Shown piece by piece: positions 13,301 to 27,200 of a DNA stretch of 64,000 nt. A program made the translations under genes and the position numbers. The stretch is from Anadara kagoshimensis (lineage: Eukaryota; Mollusca; Bivalvia; Arcoida; Arcidae), in contig CM037860.1 in the NCBI GenBank assembly GCA_021292105.1, positions 17,378,698 to 17,442,697 on the forward strand, written 5' to 3'. Each line of letters begins with the position of its first letter. Position 1 is the stretch's first letter. The notes below the pieces were generated by a model. The model was not told where the DNA came from, did no database searches, and worked only from the letters and a program-made list of their open reading frames with translations.

Positions 13301-16300
13301 GTTCAGCAGTTTGTGATGGTCTTTTAGCAAAAGATAGGTGTAATTACAAACCATGCCAAAGCATAATTGATAATATGGCATAATCCATGACAAAACACAA
13401 AAATCGGAGATTTCAAACATGGCTTGATTAAGTATTTAGTTACAAAATGGCCCTGCACTGTTTCTGTATTTAGCTTTGCAAAGATTGCAATAACTGATCC
13501 CTGACCTGTCTTATGAGATATGCTTTTTATCCCCGCCTTATGAAGAAAGAGGGGAATACTAAATTTGAGTTTCCGTCTGTCCATCCTTCCTTCCTTCCTT
13601 CCTTCTGTCCTTCAGTCTTGTCTGTACTAATTCTCCAAAACTGAAGCAATATTTCACAAAACTTGATGCAAAGTATCAACATAGATAGGAGATGCGCATA
13701 TCATAATCCAAGTTGCTTTGCTCATTTTCCTCAGATTTATGGCCCTTTGAACATAAGTGCAAAAAAGAACCTGCTTGCAGGGGATCCTAATTCACTGAAT
13801 TTTCACTGTATTTAAATTTGTTCTGATGTTTTATTTCAATTCAAATCAAATTATCTTCTATTTTTTATTTTCAAACAGCTGGAGACGCAGATAATCCATC
13901 AGGAGAGGCTTCTGAACAATCAGCTCAAGCGGAAGCTCCCCATCATGAACCTCCAAGGGTCAGCGCAAGCTTTGATTTCAAAGCTTTATGTAGTACTCCT
14001 TCCTGGCTTGGAACAGAGCGGCGTAGGTCAAGAAGAAGAAGGCATGCTTTAGCCTCACCTAACCCAGCAATTGTAAGTTGTTCAAATATCAGTTGCTGAT
14101 TGTTTATAGACAGCAGATATTGTTCATAGATAATATAAATTTCAACTTACAATAAAACATAGTACTGTAAATGTTCTTAATTTTACAGGTTCAAATTTTT
14201 TGTAATTTCCAGTCTTTTTGCAAAGTGTATAATATTCAGGGATTTATGAAATTTGCTCTAAGATCGAGCTTATATATAATTTTACATGTGGTACAAGCGC
14301 GTGGCCTAGTGGTTAAGGTGTTGGACTCATGATTCGAAGGTTGCGGGTTCGATCCCTGGGCCGGGCGATGTGTTGTGTCCTTGAGCAAGACACTTAATTT
14401 CACGTTGTTCCAGTTCACTCAGCTGAAAAATAAATGAGTACCAGCAAAATGCTGGGGGTTAACCTTGCGATGGACAGGCGTCCCATTCAGGGGAGAGTCT
14501 TGTACTCTCAGTCGCTTAACGCCACCGAAACCGGGATAAGCTCCGGCCTGATGGGCCTAATGGCTCGGGACAGACTTTAACTTTAACTTTTAACAATTTT
14601 TTGCAGAAAATTTTGATCACGAAATAAGCAAAAATAAGTACACCATTAATAAACCTTCTTACAGTAGTTTGTCACCTTCAAAATAATTTCTCTCATATGG
14701 ATTGGTTAACTTACCAGGGTATATGGAACTATGTTTGTAATTCTGCTGGAATACACAAAAAATGCATGTGGCATTAAGCATTAAAAGGCAAGTAACTTGT
14801 ACATGACAGATGTCTAGTTAAACAAAGACAAGTCACACACAAGTTGAAATTAAAAAGACCAAACTAGTACCGCTTTGTCGGGTGACAAAAATGATATACA
14901 GCTTTTTGGAAGGTTACACAGCCAAAAATAACCTGCCAAAAACCTGTATTACTTATACTATATGTAAGAAACTTTTGCATTTATATATGCCATATGTAAA
15001 ACACATTTTGGTCATACATATGAAAAACGCATTTCCATGATATGTTGTTTGTATCATAAAACAACATATATTTTCCATGTAGACCCCCTGTGTAAAATAT
15101 ATATTGAAATTTTTCTTTGATAACACTGTTGCTTTGAAGATGTTGATACAAATCATTTCTGTAAAGTATCATCAATATCTGATAGATGGTATTGGAGAAC
15201 CGGTGTGGCCAAAAAGTGAGGCACATGAAGGGACGGATGGACAGACAGATGGATAGAGGGAATGCATTACTATATCCCTTCACTGAGAATGTTTTCTTAA
15301 GTACCATGGATAACTCATTTTTATCCTCAGTATTTCAAAACCTTAATTAAGTACAATTTATTATACCCCTCAAATTATTTGAGGAGGGTATATAGGATTC
15401 ACCATATCTGTCTGTCCGTCTGTGAAAAATCATGCCCCGGGCCATATCTCATAATTGCTTTGGACTATCATTAAACTTCACATGAATAATTTTCATGGTC
15501 CAAAGATGTGTCGTGACCTTGAATGAAGGTCATATCTCCAAGGTCAAGTTAATTGGAAAACATTGAACCCTTGTACATGTTGGGGGTGGGGGTTATTTGT
15601 CTCTCAAGAGACAGTTCTAGTTTAATATATCAGAGCATAACTTTATCTCTTGTCATAATATTCATCTATATGCATTAAGCACTCAACCAATAATCAGCAA
15701 TGATTGGTATTTTTTCAGGATTTGTCAAAACTAAGTACAGATACTATTGGTTCTGCTTGTACAGCAACTTCGGATAATCCAAACTTCCTGTCACCAAATC
15801 AAGCAGCTACACAAATGCCAATCACTCGTCGTTCACTAAGGAGACGGTCTACAAGGAAACGTCGCTCAATATCATGTGGTCCAGGACAACGACGAACAAT
15901 GAGCTTGAAAGATAAACTATTAGCAGCATCTAGTTCACAACCAAACAGTCCTACAAATTTGAATAATCCTTTGATTCAGATTGACCCACCCCGACCGAAT
16001 CCTGTTCCTCGACCGGATAAATTGGGAGTTACTGAGTGTTATACATCTTCACCTTTGACCTTACAAGTGCCAGATATAAAATCAATGTCTTATTCAAATT
16101 TTAATGGACCAACTACTCGCAGTGAACAATTTCCTTCAGATAGTTCCAATCCTTGCTCAACAGTAGATTTGCACGATAGTTGTCCTGATTCAGCAGATAC
16201 TAACTATTCTGCATCGCAGACAGAATTTAAACACGATTGGCCAGATTCAGGTCATGATTCAAATGGATTTAATGTTAAACCCTCTTCCTTGGATAGAAAA

Positions 16301-19300
16301 ACAAAACAACGGTCGAATCATAATTGGTCAGAGAGTAAACAGGATTCTGTGGAAGCAAGGATAGCCTTAGCAGATATTAAGGCAATTGTTCGACCCAAAC
16401 AGTTACAAGCAAGCAAAAATAAAGTGAAATCCAAGGAGTTTGTTTCAGACAATTCCTATCTCTTGCCTAATGTTGATTCTGAACATGTGATAAATTCAAC
16501 GTCAGGATCATATGACCATTTCTCATCAGCTATGCAAACATGTAGTAAATATGATACAAGTTGTGCTCAGTGTAGTCGTTTGTTAATTCCCGAAACGGGG
16601 GATATTATTGTTGAAAGTGGAGAGGAAATGTTTAAAAATGTACATAGTGGTTTATATTCAGATGTGGATAGTGGGGAGGACCACATTGACAGTACCACAG
16701 CATTGTTAGGAGCAACGAGACAATTTCCTGATAAAAAAATGGCAACTGAAAGAAATTTTTGTGATTTAAACTCTATGAGTACTTTAAAAGAAAATATATG
16801 CATTGGGCCTTCTTTAGATTTCAAAGTGCCAGTACCTCTAAACGGGCCAAAATCAGTTGCCTGTGAAACCAAAGAAAGCAATGCAGATAAAATTTTGGCA
16901 AATTCTTGTAGTCGTCGTCTTTCATTAGAGGCTGATAGTCCAGCTGATTCAGTGAATTCTAAACACTCTTCCTGTTCTCTGTATAAAAATATAATTCCCA
17001 GCACACCTAACAGACAAATGTTCAAAATGCCCCTCGCTCGTATAGAGAGCTTCCATAGTGATGATTTTGACTCGTTAGCAGCTGATTTAGATTTCACCAA
17101 TGGGAAATCAGTTTCTACCTCACAAACGCCTTCTGGGTCTGTTAATACGCCAACTTTGCCATGTTTTGCCTATAAACTGCATCTTCTCTCTAAAATGAAA
17201 AGTGGAAAATTAAAACATAACAAGGACAAAGAATACACTTCCAATTCAATAGAATGCAATACTTATGCAAATGAGGAGAACAGAAGAACATTATCGGAAA
17301 ATGAGCCTCGGTAAGTATTGTGGGTAGAGGTACATATGTACTAATTTATGTATACAAACACATTTGCTTGTTGGATTTTCAAAACTGTGTTTTGCCATAA
17401 ATTGAGTGGAATAGAATTATAGTGTTATGCACTCTAATCAGGATTGTTTCACTTATATGAACGCAGTCATTTCTTGGATTGTGGAGGTAACCAGAGTGCC
17501 CCCAGGAAACCATTGACCTTTGGCAATCGATCTGACAAACCTTATTACACCAAGATCTAACGAAATGAGACCCAAACCTTGTTTGATCTATAAGCCTACA
17601 TTTGAACTACCGGTACTCTGTCACAGAGGCCACTGTGACGAATTGTAAACTACATGTACCTGCTGTATTTGATTAATTTGAGTTGATAATGTGAGGTTAG
17701 ATGAAATCTCTTGCAATACAGATTTGTTTTTGAGGAAACTTAAAACCAACCAATTACAAACTTCTCTTTTTTAAAAGATATTACTTAATGTTTCTAAACT
17801 TACACATTTAATACAATTTAGTAAATGTGAAGTAACTGTATATTACCGGTACCTCTATGAACTGAAGATTATTTTATTTTCATTGCAAAAAACTCAAATC
17901 AATATTGTGGTATAGTGTACTTGAAGAATCAAATCTCTATATTTATTTTTTAAAAGTTTTTGTGAGGTGGGGTGTGTGAGTTTTTCAATAGAATTCTATA
18001 TGTGTGCAAATCATAAATCCAAAATCTCTGTATTTATCTTTTAAAAGTCACAGATTAAAATTTTTATGAAAAGGGGCCCTGAGGAATTGATTTTTTATAT
18101 GTGTGTGTGCAAATTAAATCATTAATCCATAATTAAAATGTTAAAATTAAGTACGAAATGTAAATAAAAGTACAGCTGTACTGGTTATCATAAGTATTAT
18201 TATGCAAAGTATAGTTTGTCAAGTTTGATCTGGTCATTTGACCTTTAATTTGAATATTAGATTGGGCTAATAGACTGTGTGATTTAGGTAAGACAGCACG
18301 TTTCAATACCATAAACACCTGGGACCCAGTATTACTATTATCTCTCTATATATATCAACTTAAAATACCCCATAAATTTCACAATTGATATCTGTTTGAA
18401 TATTTAAATTAAAGGTCAAATGGCCAGGTCAAACTTGATGCACTATACTAATCCCCAAAACTACTTTGATTACAACAATATATACTTATTATACAATGTA
18501 CAAAATTTTTATTTTAATGTAGATATTATTTTTTTCCTTTTTTGGATCAATTAACTTTACTGATTTAAAGGTGTAACAGGTGCTTTAATCCTCTCCTTCT
18601 TAATGATTAAAAGATTAAACATTGGATTAACTTAATCCACGGGTATATCAAATAACCCTGGTTAATATTGCTTAACACACAAAACAGTCTCACTTGTGAA
18701 CTGTAAGAATAGGGTTTTAAGTACTTTGTAGTTAAGAGGTTTTATTGTCAGAAAAAAGAAACAAATACAATTGGAACAACCAAACTAACAGTTATAAAAA
18801 GTGATTCAAAATGTGATTGTCAAACTGTTATCGATTTAGAATAGAATCAACATTTTAATATAAAATATTTATTATAGGTTTTACTGTTTGATCCAATAGT
18901 GTGTAACAAAACCTAACCTAACCAATGACAGAAAAACAGACATGTATATTTTATGATAGTAACATTTGATAGTAGCCGTAATCAGTTCATTTACTGATAA
19001 GATTTTCACTTCAGGATCTTCAAGCCTTATGTTAGAGCACCAATCCTTGTAATGTGAACTGTGGGTTTAGTCCTCAGCAGGGACTCTGGATGATCAAGAA
19101 GTATAATTTTGATTTATTTTCCAGTTTTTGAGGTTTTTTGACAGAGTTGGATAGTATTGTTAGGCTCAGCAGTATTGTGGGTCTTTTGATAGTGTTTGAC
19201 AGAGAGTTTCATTTTAAATAAATTTGGATATTTAAGTTAACATGTCAGCACACAACATGATTAAGAGGAATTACCTACAATATTATACACGTTACAGGTT

Positions 19301-21328
19301 GCAGGACCCATCTAGTTCTGATTTGTTGTTTAGCTCAGGGAGTGATGGTCCAGGAGACAGGGGAAGTAATCTGGAAGATAGCTGTGATAGACTCACTGGT
19401 ATCTCCAGTAGCAGAGCCAAAATCCATCCCATGGAGAGAGGTAAGTCATAGGATTGTTTACAGGTTAGAGTTGGGAAGGTGAGGGGGGGCACGGGGAGTG
19501 ATGGTCCAGGAGACAGGGGAAGTAATCTGGAAGATAGCTGTGATAGACTCACTGGTATCTCCAGTAGCAGAGCCAAAATCCATCCCATGGAGAGAGGTTA
19601 GTCATAGAATTGTTTACAGGGTAGAGTTGGGAAGGTGAGGGGGGACTCGGGGAGTGATGGTCCAGGAGACAGGGGAAGTAATCTGGAAGATAGCTGTGAT
19701 AGACTCACTGGTATCTCCAGTAGCAGAGCCAAAATCCATCCCATGGAGAGAGGTTAGTCATAGAATTGTTTACAGGGTAGAGTTGGGAAGGTGAGGGGGG
19801 ACTTGGGGAGTGATGGTCCAGGAGACAGGGGAAGTAATCTGGAAGATAGCCGCGATAGACTCACTTGCATCTCCAGTAGCAGAGCCAAAATCCATCCCAT
19901 GGAGAGAGGTAAGTCATAGAATTGTCTGTAGGTTGGATTTGGGGAGGGGGTTCAGGAAGTGATGGTCCAGGAGACAGGGAAAGTAATCTGGAAGATAGTT
20001 GTGATAGACTCACCAGTATCTCCAGTAGTAGAGCCAAAATCCATCCCATGGAGAGAGGTTAGTGATAGATTTGTTTACCTGTTGAGTGGGAGGGACTCGG
20101 GGAGTGATGGTCCAGGAGATAGGGGAAGTAATCTGGAAGATAGTTGTGATAGACTAACCAGTATCTCCAGTAGTAGAGCCAAAATCCATCTCATGGAGAG
20201 AGGTTAGTGATAGAATTCTTCATGGGTTGATTGAATGTGGATATAGGGCGGAGTCAAGAATATTTCACTTATATTGAGACATCACCTGCTGTAGATGATG
20301 TGGCAGAAATTTTTACCTTTGCAGTACCCTAAGGGCACTGTGCATGGACGTTTCTTTAGCATGCCATGCCTTCCTTGACACAGGACATGGGGTTTTAAGG
20401 TCTCCTTCAAAGGACCAGTGACTTTCATTTCTAAATGCCAAGTGTTTGGCAAAAGAACAGCCATAAGTCATGGTTGGACCTGGCTAGGGTTCAAACCTAT
20501 GACTTCCCACATACCAAGCGAGCACTAGTACTCTACCAACTGAGCTACTGTAGTGGTTTATTTGTTTATGGGGTTGCAGAGGGAGAGTGATAGTCACAGA
20601 GACGGAAGTAGTTTATATTGAATCTGTAGGATAGTTTCAATAGAGTAAATCAGCGTAAAAAACCTAGAACCTTTAATTTATATCTTGGATTTAACAACTA
20701 GTATGTCATTGCATGCATTGCCCAAGTGAAAGTACCTCATAGTTAATATTGTTTATATTTATTCCTATCATTTTACACTTACTGATAAAAATACAGTACC
20801 TCTTGACTTTATTTTTATTAGTAAGTGTAAAGTAATAAGAATAAATACTCGTATAAACAAAATTACAATTTTTTATACCCGGTAGTTGGTGACAACCTGA
20901 TATAATTGAAGCATTATTGATTTTAATGTGTATTAATACTTCAGTCAAAACTTAAGTTTCTCTCTCTCTATATATATATATATATGTATGTAAAAACATG
21001 CAAATTTAAGATAGATGTACACACATTTGGAATCGGTTTTGATAAATGTTTTTTGTTATTTTTAGATGAGGAATCATCTGATTTAGTGATCAAAGGTACG
21101 AAGCTTAACAACAAGTCTATAACCAAAAGCAAGTGTACAACAACAACAACAACAGATACTACAGCTAATGATATCAAGTCCAAAAAACAGGTGTGATATT
21201 TTTGAAACTTCAAACTTTTTTAATGCTTTATGATTCATTAATGACATGTGTTTGTTTCAGTATCTTTATTTTTATCTAGCTGACTTCATGGGAAATAAGA
21301 TTTACAATAGTGTTACACATGTACCTTG

Positions 21329-21361
<33 letters not shown>

Positions 21362-24212
21362 CAAAAAAAAAAAAGACTACAATGAGAAGGAGTATGAAGT
21401 ATGGATTAAATACTATACATGTATATTGCCTTGTGTATAGGTAAAATTTTAACTGGGAAGCTATCAAAGAAACCTTGCCTTGTTTGGTTGAGCTTAGTTT
21501 GAACCCTGAAACTCAGCATTTCTATATCATCTAGCAAGTGTGAACCAAGAGTACTGGTATTAACACTGTTACATACTATTTGATACTCTTGTATGTGACT
21601 TAAACAACCCCATCAACTGTAATTCCCAATACAGTTAGTATAGGACACTTTCTTATTCAAAACATAATACTTGGTACTCCTATGAGAGACAATCAAAATT
21701 TTACAGCCTATATTTCCTATGCAAAAAAACTTTGCTTCAAAGCACTATCCAGAAATTTAAAATATTCAATATTTTGGTGACATATTTTGGTCTTTTACTT
21801 TATTCCTTTTGGCTTTTAGAAATATATAATCTTATAACTTGTTATATTCAAATTTTCAATGCAATGAAATTAATTTATTATAATTGGCCATTTAAGTGAA
21901 AAACAGAATTGTTTATATCTATCACACATTTACAGGGATGACAATCATTTAATCAGTATGTAAAATGTCTGCCAAATGCACAGTAATATTTGTTAAAAAA
22001 GCAATAGGATTGTTGCTTTATGAGGACCATAGCAGAAAGGTCAAGAGCACTTGCCATGCATTTTCCATTTGTGTTTTATGTTGATCAAAGTGGAAAGGTC
22101 AACAAACTTGCCATGTATTTTCCATCATAATTGTGTATGGAATGGATGTGCATTATACATGCAATGTTGATTTTGAGGTTTTGCATGATGCATAAAATTA
22201 TGATTTTGTTTTGTGTTTGTCCATCATAAAGTTTTATTTCACCTAAACAAAGTACAGATCAGACAAAGTATAAATGATTATACCCCTGTAAACAAAATTT
22301 AAAGGGTGTATAGGAATTGCCCTATCTGTCTGTCCATCCATTGGTTTGTCTGTCTGTCTAGGTGGCTGTCTGCATTACCATTGGTCCCAAAATCATATCC
22401 ACACCATATCCTCCATGTCTATGGCTGGATTTTTATCAACCTTGGCATAAATGTAAACCAACATGAGACAATGTGTCTCATACCAAATTTAGGCACATTA
22501 GCCAAGGGCCGAGGTCACAAGATCAAATCTTAGCAACAACAACTTTGTTTTCATGATTTTTGCATTGTGCTTTTGAATCTCTGAAATTAAATAGCTTGGA
22601 AGCAAAAATGATAAAATTAATAACAGATCTTGGTAGCACTAATTAGAGATTTCAGAAATTCCAAGCTGTGGAAGAGCTCCCTGTACAAAATCTTAGGGGA
22701 GACAAAAATTATTAAGTGCTAGCAGGTACTGTAGTGTTATCATACACTATATACAGAATGTACAAGCATGCAAGTTTTCAATAATGTAAGATTAAATATG
22801 TCTACACATGTAACCCGGGCTTTTTTCTTGGAGGTCAAGATATCAGACCATTTGTTTGAAAGTTTGAATATATGCACTAAAGCTCAGGAAATTTTTATTA
22901 CAGTGCTACTTTTTATAAGGAAAAAATTTAGAGACAATAAAATCATTGAAAGGAAAAAATTTAGAGACAATAAAATCATTGATTGAGATCAAGCTGAAAT
23001 ATATCTTTGGAAGACTGATTGACAAGTTCAAAGATAATTAAGAAAGAAAAAGAACTGCCTTGAATATTTTATTTTACTTTATTTTATTTTTTTTAATTTT
23101 ATTTTATTTTATTTTATTATTTTATTTTATTTTATTTTATTTTTTTATATTTTTTTTATTTTATTTTATTTTATTTTATTTTATTTTATTTTTTAATTTT
23201 GGATAAGCTACTCCAAATATTTCTCCTTTGATTTTACATTTTTATTAATTAACATTTTTTCAATGACTTAATTGACTCGTTTGTTTTTCTTTTTGTTATG
23301 CTTTTTTATTTTATCTTATTTGTAACATTTTGATTGTAATGTCTTAACATTTTTATATCTCATTAAAATGATTTCGATTCTCAATTTCATATGAGGTTTA
23401 CCAGTATATGTACTACACATTGCCCTGTTTGTACAATGACACTATTATCTCCATTGGATAGTGCACTAGTTATTATTTTATTATAGAAACGGCCGATGTT
23501 ATTTCATGAATTTGTGCAATGGGGTTCTGCGCTGTACCATATGATACCCTAACACTGGCATGGAACAATTATTCTATTGGATATCGAATCATATCAGTTC
23601 ATGTTTTTCCATAAAAAGGATGTTATTCTGGAAAATGGCACCATAAACATTTTCCGAAACATCGTAAACAGACGTTAAAGGGTATGGATCTTGTGGTACA
23701 CAGTAAACCCCATTACTATAGGATAATGATCACATGATATGCTAGCAAACCAATATTTAATTAAAAAACCTGCACAACAAAAATTATGGAAGTTTTGATG
23801 ACATAGAAGTCCAGTATATTTATGTAACTGTCACAGATTTTTGTAGGATTTGTGTGAACTTTTAAACCTACCCATGATTGACTGTCAGTCAAATGATATT
23901 TTTAAATTATGGGCCATAAAAAATAAATTTAAAAGATTCAGATGTAAAATTAATTATTCACCAGTTTTTCAAACAAGCCAAACAAGCCAAGTTAGGTAAA
24001 AGACAATAGGCCAGATTGATGCATTTGTATTTAAAAAACAAGGGTTGTTTTCAGTTATCATGGGGTAATGTTTCCCACGAATCAGAAACACTGAAAATGT
24101 ATTTTACAATAGTATGAACCATCTGATAACAGACACATAATACATTTATATCTAAAACTTGAGAGTTCAAAGAAACTGATTGAAAATTTAATTTGATTAA
24201 ATTGATTGATTG

Positions 24213-24266
<54 letters not shown>

Positions 24267-27200
24267 GAAATAAATTGTTGATACAACAAAACGTGAAATT
24301 TAACAATATCTTTCTAAGTTTCTAATTTTATTTACTGACAAACAGACTCTAGCTGTTTTACTAGTTCACACTATCAACACACTTATTTAACCATTAAGGA
24401 TTCCATTTGATAAAATCTTAAAAATTATGTAATTATGGGTTATGCCAATTTGGAAGATAAATTTCATATTTTACTCTTTCCAATTAAAGAGAATGATTCT
24501 CAGTTTGAACCATTTCATACTTAGATGTTAAAAAAATATGTAATTATGGTTTCTGCAAATTTGAAAAATAAATTTCATAATCTGCTCTTTCCAATTAGAG
24601 AGAATGATTCTCAGTTTTACACTATTTCATGATTCCAACGATGTGAATGTTGTGTGACCTTATTAAATTCATTCCATTTCACATAGCTGCTTATTCACAC
24701 AGTGTCTGAATGATTGACTGATAGGGCAACAACCCCAGTAACTGTTGTCTTGATGAGCTATTACCTAGAGATTTCCCTTAGTCTGCCTTATTACAAAGCT
24801 CACTTTGCTCACAGCCAGCCATGGCCACATTGAGGTAGCATAATGTCACTTGACACATTGGCACCAGAGTGTGACAATATGATAATACTAAAAAGTGAGT
24901 CCATAACTGCACAGGAAAAGAAGGGAAGAAGGTTATAAGCTTCCAAGTTTGTAGCAGTACCTTATTTATAACCAGTAACAGAATTATTTATTCACAAACA
25001 TTTTTTGATTAGCTAATACATGTAAGGGTTTTAAAATGTACCAAATGTAATACCCTATAATGTTTGAACAGAACTATAATTCTATTCAATACAGAGTAAC
25101 ATCATTCTATGCTGTTATGTTGACAACTAAACTGAACTCACAAATCTTGAGTCTCTAGTTTGAGACCTTAACAACTAAGCCAAACTCACAACCCTTGAGC
25201 CCTGAGTGTGTAACTTTTTCCTTATTCCAGGAATGGACTTCTCCAGTGTACCACATGATCAATACCCTTTAACCTTTATGCAGAACATTTTGGGAAAAAT
25301 TACGCCGAAATTTTGTGGAGTAACATCATTTTTATAGGAAAACTTGAACTGAAATAATTCCATCTCCAATGGGAATAATTGTTCTGCACAAACATAAGCT
25401 ATTATGTGGTACACTGGTGAACCCCATTTTACACACATTTTCCATAGTGGTAACAATAGCTCCACCTAAATGTTAATGGGTATATCACACGGTACACAGA
25501 CTAACCCTACAGGAACCTTTGCACTTGACAACACATTTTTGTTTTATATATCTCGGCTTATGCTTTATCAGCAACAGTATATTATTTTGTATATATAGCA
25601 TATAAATTTTAAATGAATTTTTTATCAGTTATATTCGGCTGTTCTTTTTCTTTCACTAATCTTGCAGCCCATGGCTTTTTGACATTTATCAGGTAAATAA
25701 AAGAATTTGTTCATTACCATGGTAACATTTTGCATCTTGATCTATCAATCTTTATCTCCTCTGTTCTATAATTCAAATGTTGTTCAGAGTAACTTGAAAT
25801 ACAACTGCATGTCTTTTTCATATTTGACTAAATTTTGTTTTCTATTTTTAATTTGAACTTTTCGATTGAATGCAGTGCATATTTGTCATAAACCATTTCT
25901 GCAAACCTCTCTATCAAATTGAAATGTAAATTGCGAGGAAAAAATTTATACAAAAATTTTGACCTCAAGAAAGAGATCACTACAATGTTGAAATATATGC
26001 TTTACTATAAGTTAAAGACCAAATAAATGTATGGTGGAAATTGTTATAGTATAGCCATTATGACATTGTTTATAGATATTTATTTTGTGGAAATATTAGC
26101 TATCTAAGGGTGAAGTAACCATTAAATCTGTGGATTTGTGGAAAATCTGTTAATTTGTGGTAAAAATTTAAAACCACTGAATTATGCCTATAATATGAAG
26201 TAGAGGCATTTTTTCTCTGTTTAGAATACAGGTTTGAAAATTCTGTTTTAAACTTTGTTTTGATCATTTGTTAAAAAAATACCATTAGCTTTTTACTATA
26301 TTTGGTTTGAATTGATAACTGGTTTGATTTTTGGGTAACTAATGTAGAAAACCAACCTTTATTGCTAAAATTTGGTAAATATTTTGAATGGTGTGAATGA
26401 ATTATGATTTCAAACTTACTTAAAAGTGCAAATGTACAGTATTGTGCCCAAAATCTTTCATGTAGAATTCAGAAAAATGATCAGTGTTCATTCTAGAAGG
26501 GTCATGAGACCTTATTTTGCCAAAGTAACACCATTGCTAAGGTCTTAGTGAGCCATATTTTATAAATGCAAAAATATTGATGTTATGGTGTTTTAGATGA
26601 AAATGCCCCCCTCTGAAAAATATTGAACACCAGCTTTTAGCTGAAAATGATTTTGCTACTTTTAAAAAATAAGAAAAAATCAAGTAACTTTGATAAATAA
26701 TGTGGTTTTTAACTTATGGACAAGTATATATTGTCTTGTTTCTTAATTTACTTACTTAAGGAGAATATCAGTGATTTTCCCAGTTTATGGTCTGTTTAAA
26801 CAAATGCTTACTGAAAAGACAACATCATTTTTCTTCTCATTTACATCTAATAAACAATAAGAAGTGGATTTGGAATCTTTCTGTAATAACCAAACTTTGG
26901 TCTTTCTCTCTCAGATTAATTAAATTGAATAAGATTTCTCATATCTGTGTCTAAATGTAATCCTCTCTGAATCATCCAAAAGTGGCTATCTATGTTGCCT
27001 GTTTTACAGTGTCAACCATTTTTACGGTGTTGTGAATGACATATATTTATAAAATTTATCTGCATATATCCTGCACTAAGTGTCACAGCAGCATCTTGCT
27101 TGTAAGCATATATATATAATTTTGTTTTTGTTTTGTTCAGATTTTTTATTTGGTCATATGAATTGTTTAAGCGCGTTGTCGCATTAGTTCATTCCATACC

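Larger units (their letters stand above)
12044..13878 (+). other. Kinase intron, 1.8 kb, SINE-bearing
   Basis: Contains a twice-repeated segment (12310-12470), a SINE (12566-12893), (TTCC)n at 13586-13608 and a hairpin-headed repeat at 13531-13790. No exon found. Confidence 0.65.
14073..15718 (+). other. Kinase intron, 1.6 kb
   Basis: Holds a SINE (14295-14592) and a hairpin-headed repeat (15361-15625). The rest is AT-rich, without features. Confidence 0.65.
19441..21065 (+). other. Kinase intron between exons H and I
   Basis: Begins with the exon-derived tandem array (to 20210) and then SINE S2 copy 2 on the minus strand (20254-20560). The remainder (20561-21065) is AT-rich, with a short TA microsatellite near 20970. 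Confidence 0.75.

Noticed and set aside
14295-14370. Possible functional tRNA gene (good A and B boxes)
   Set aside because: The boxes are followed by a conserved SINE body and tail, and the head does not fold into a full cloverleaf by eye.
16567-17100. 177-codon antisense open frame inside kinase exon G
   Set aside because: Lies entirely opposite a well supported coding exon; the antisense of a stop-poor Ser-rich exon is expected to be open.
15775-17150. SQT motifs in the kinase tail (ASQTE, TSQTP) as LC8 sites
   Set aside because: Only loosely fit the LC8 consensus, are isolated and lack the basic residue; not comparable with the TRIM motifs.
19959-20207. Open frame across the exon-derived tandem repeat copies
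   Set aside because: Comes from repeat periodicity; phase analysis shows the copies cannot be joined to the kinase frame.
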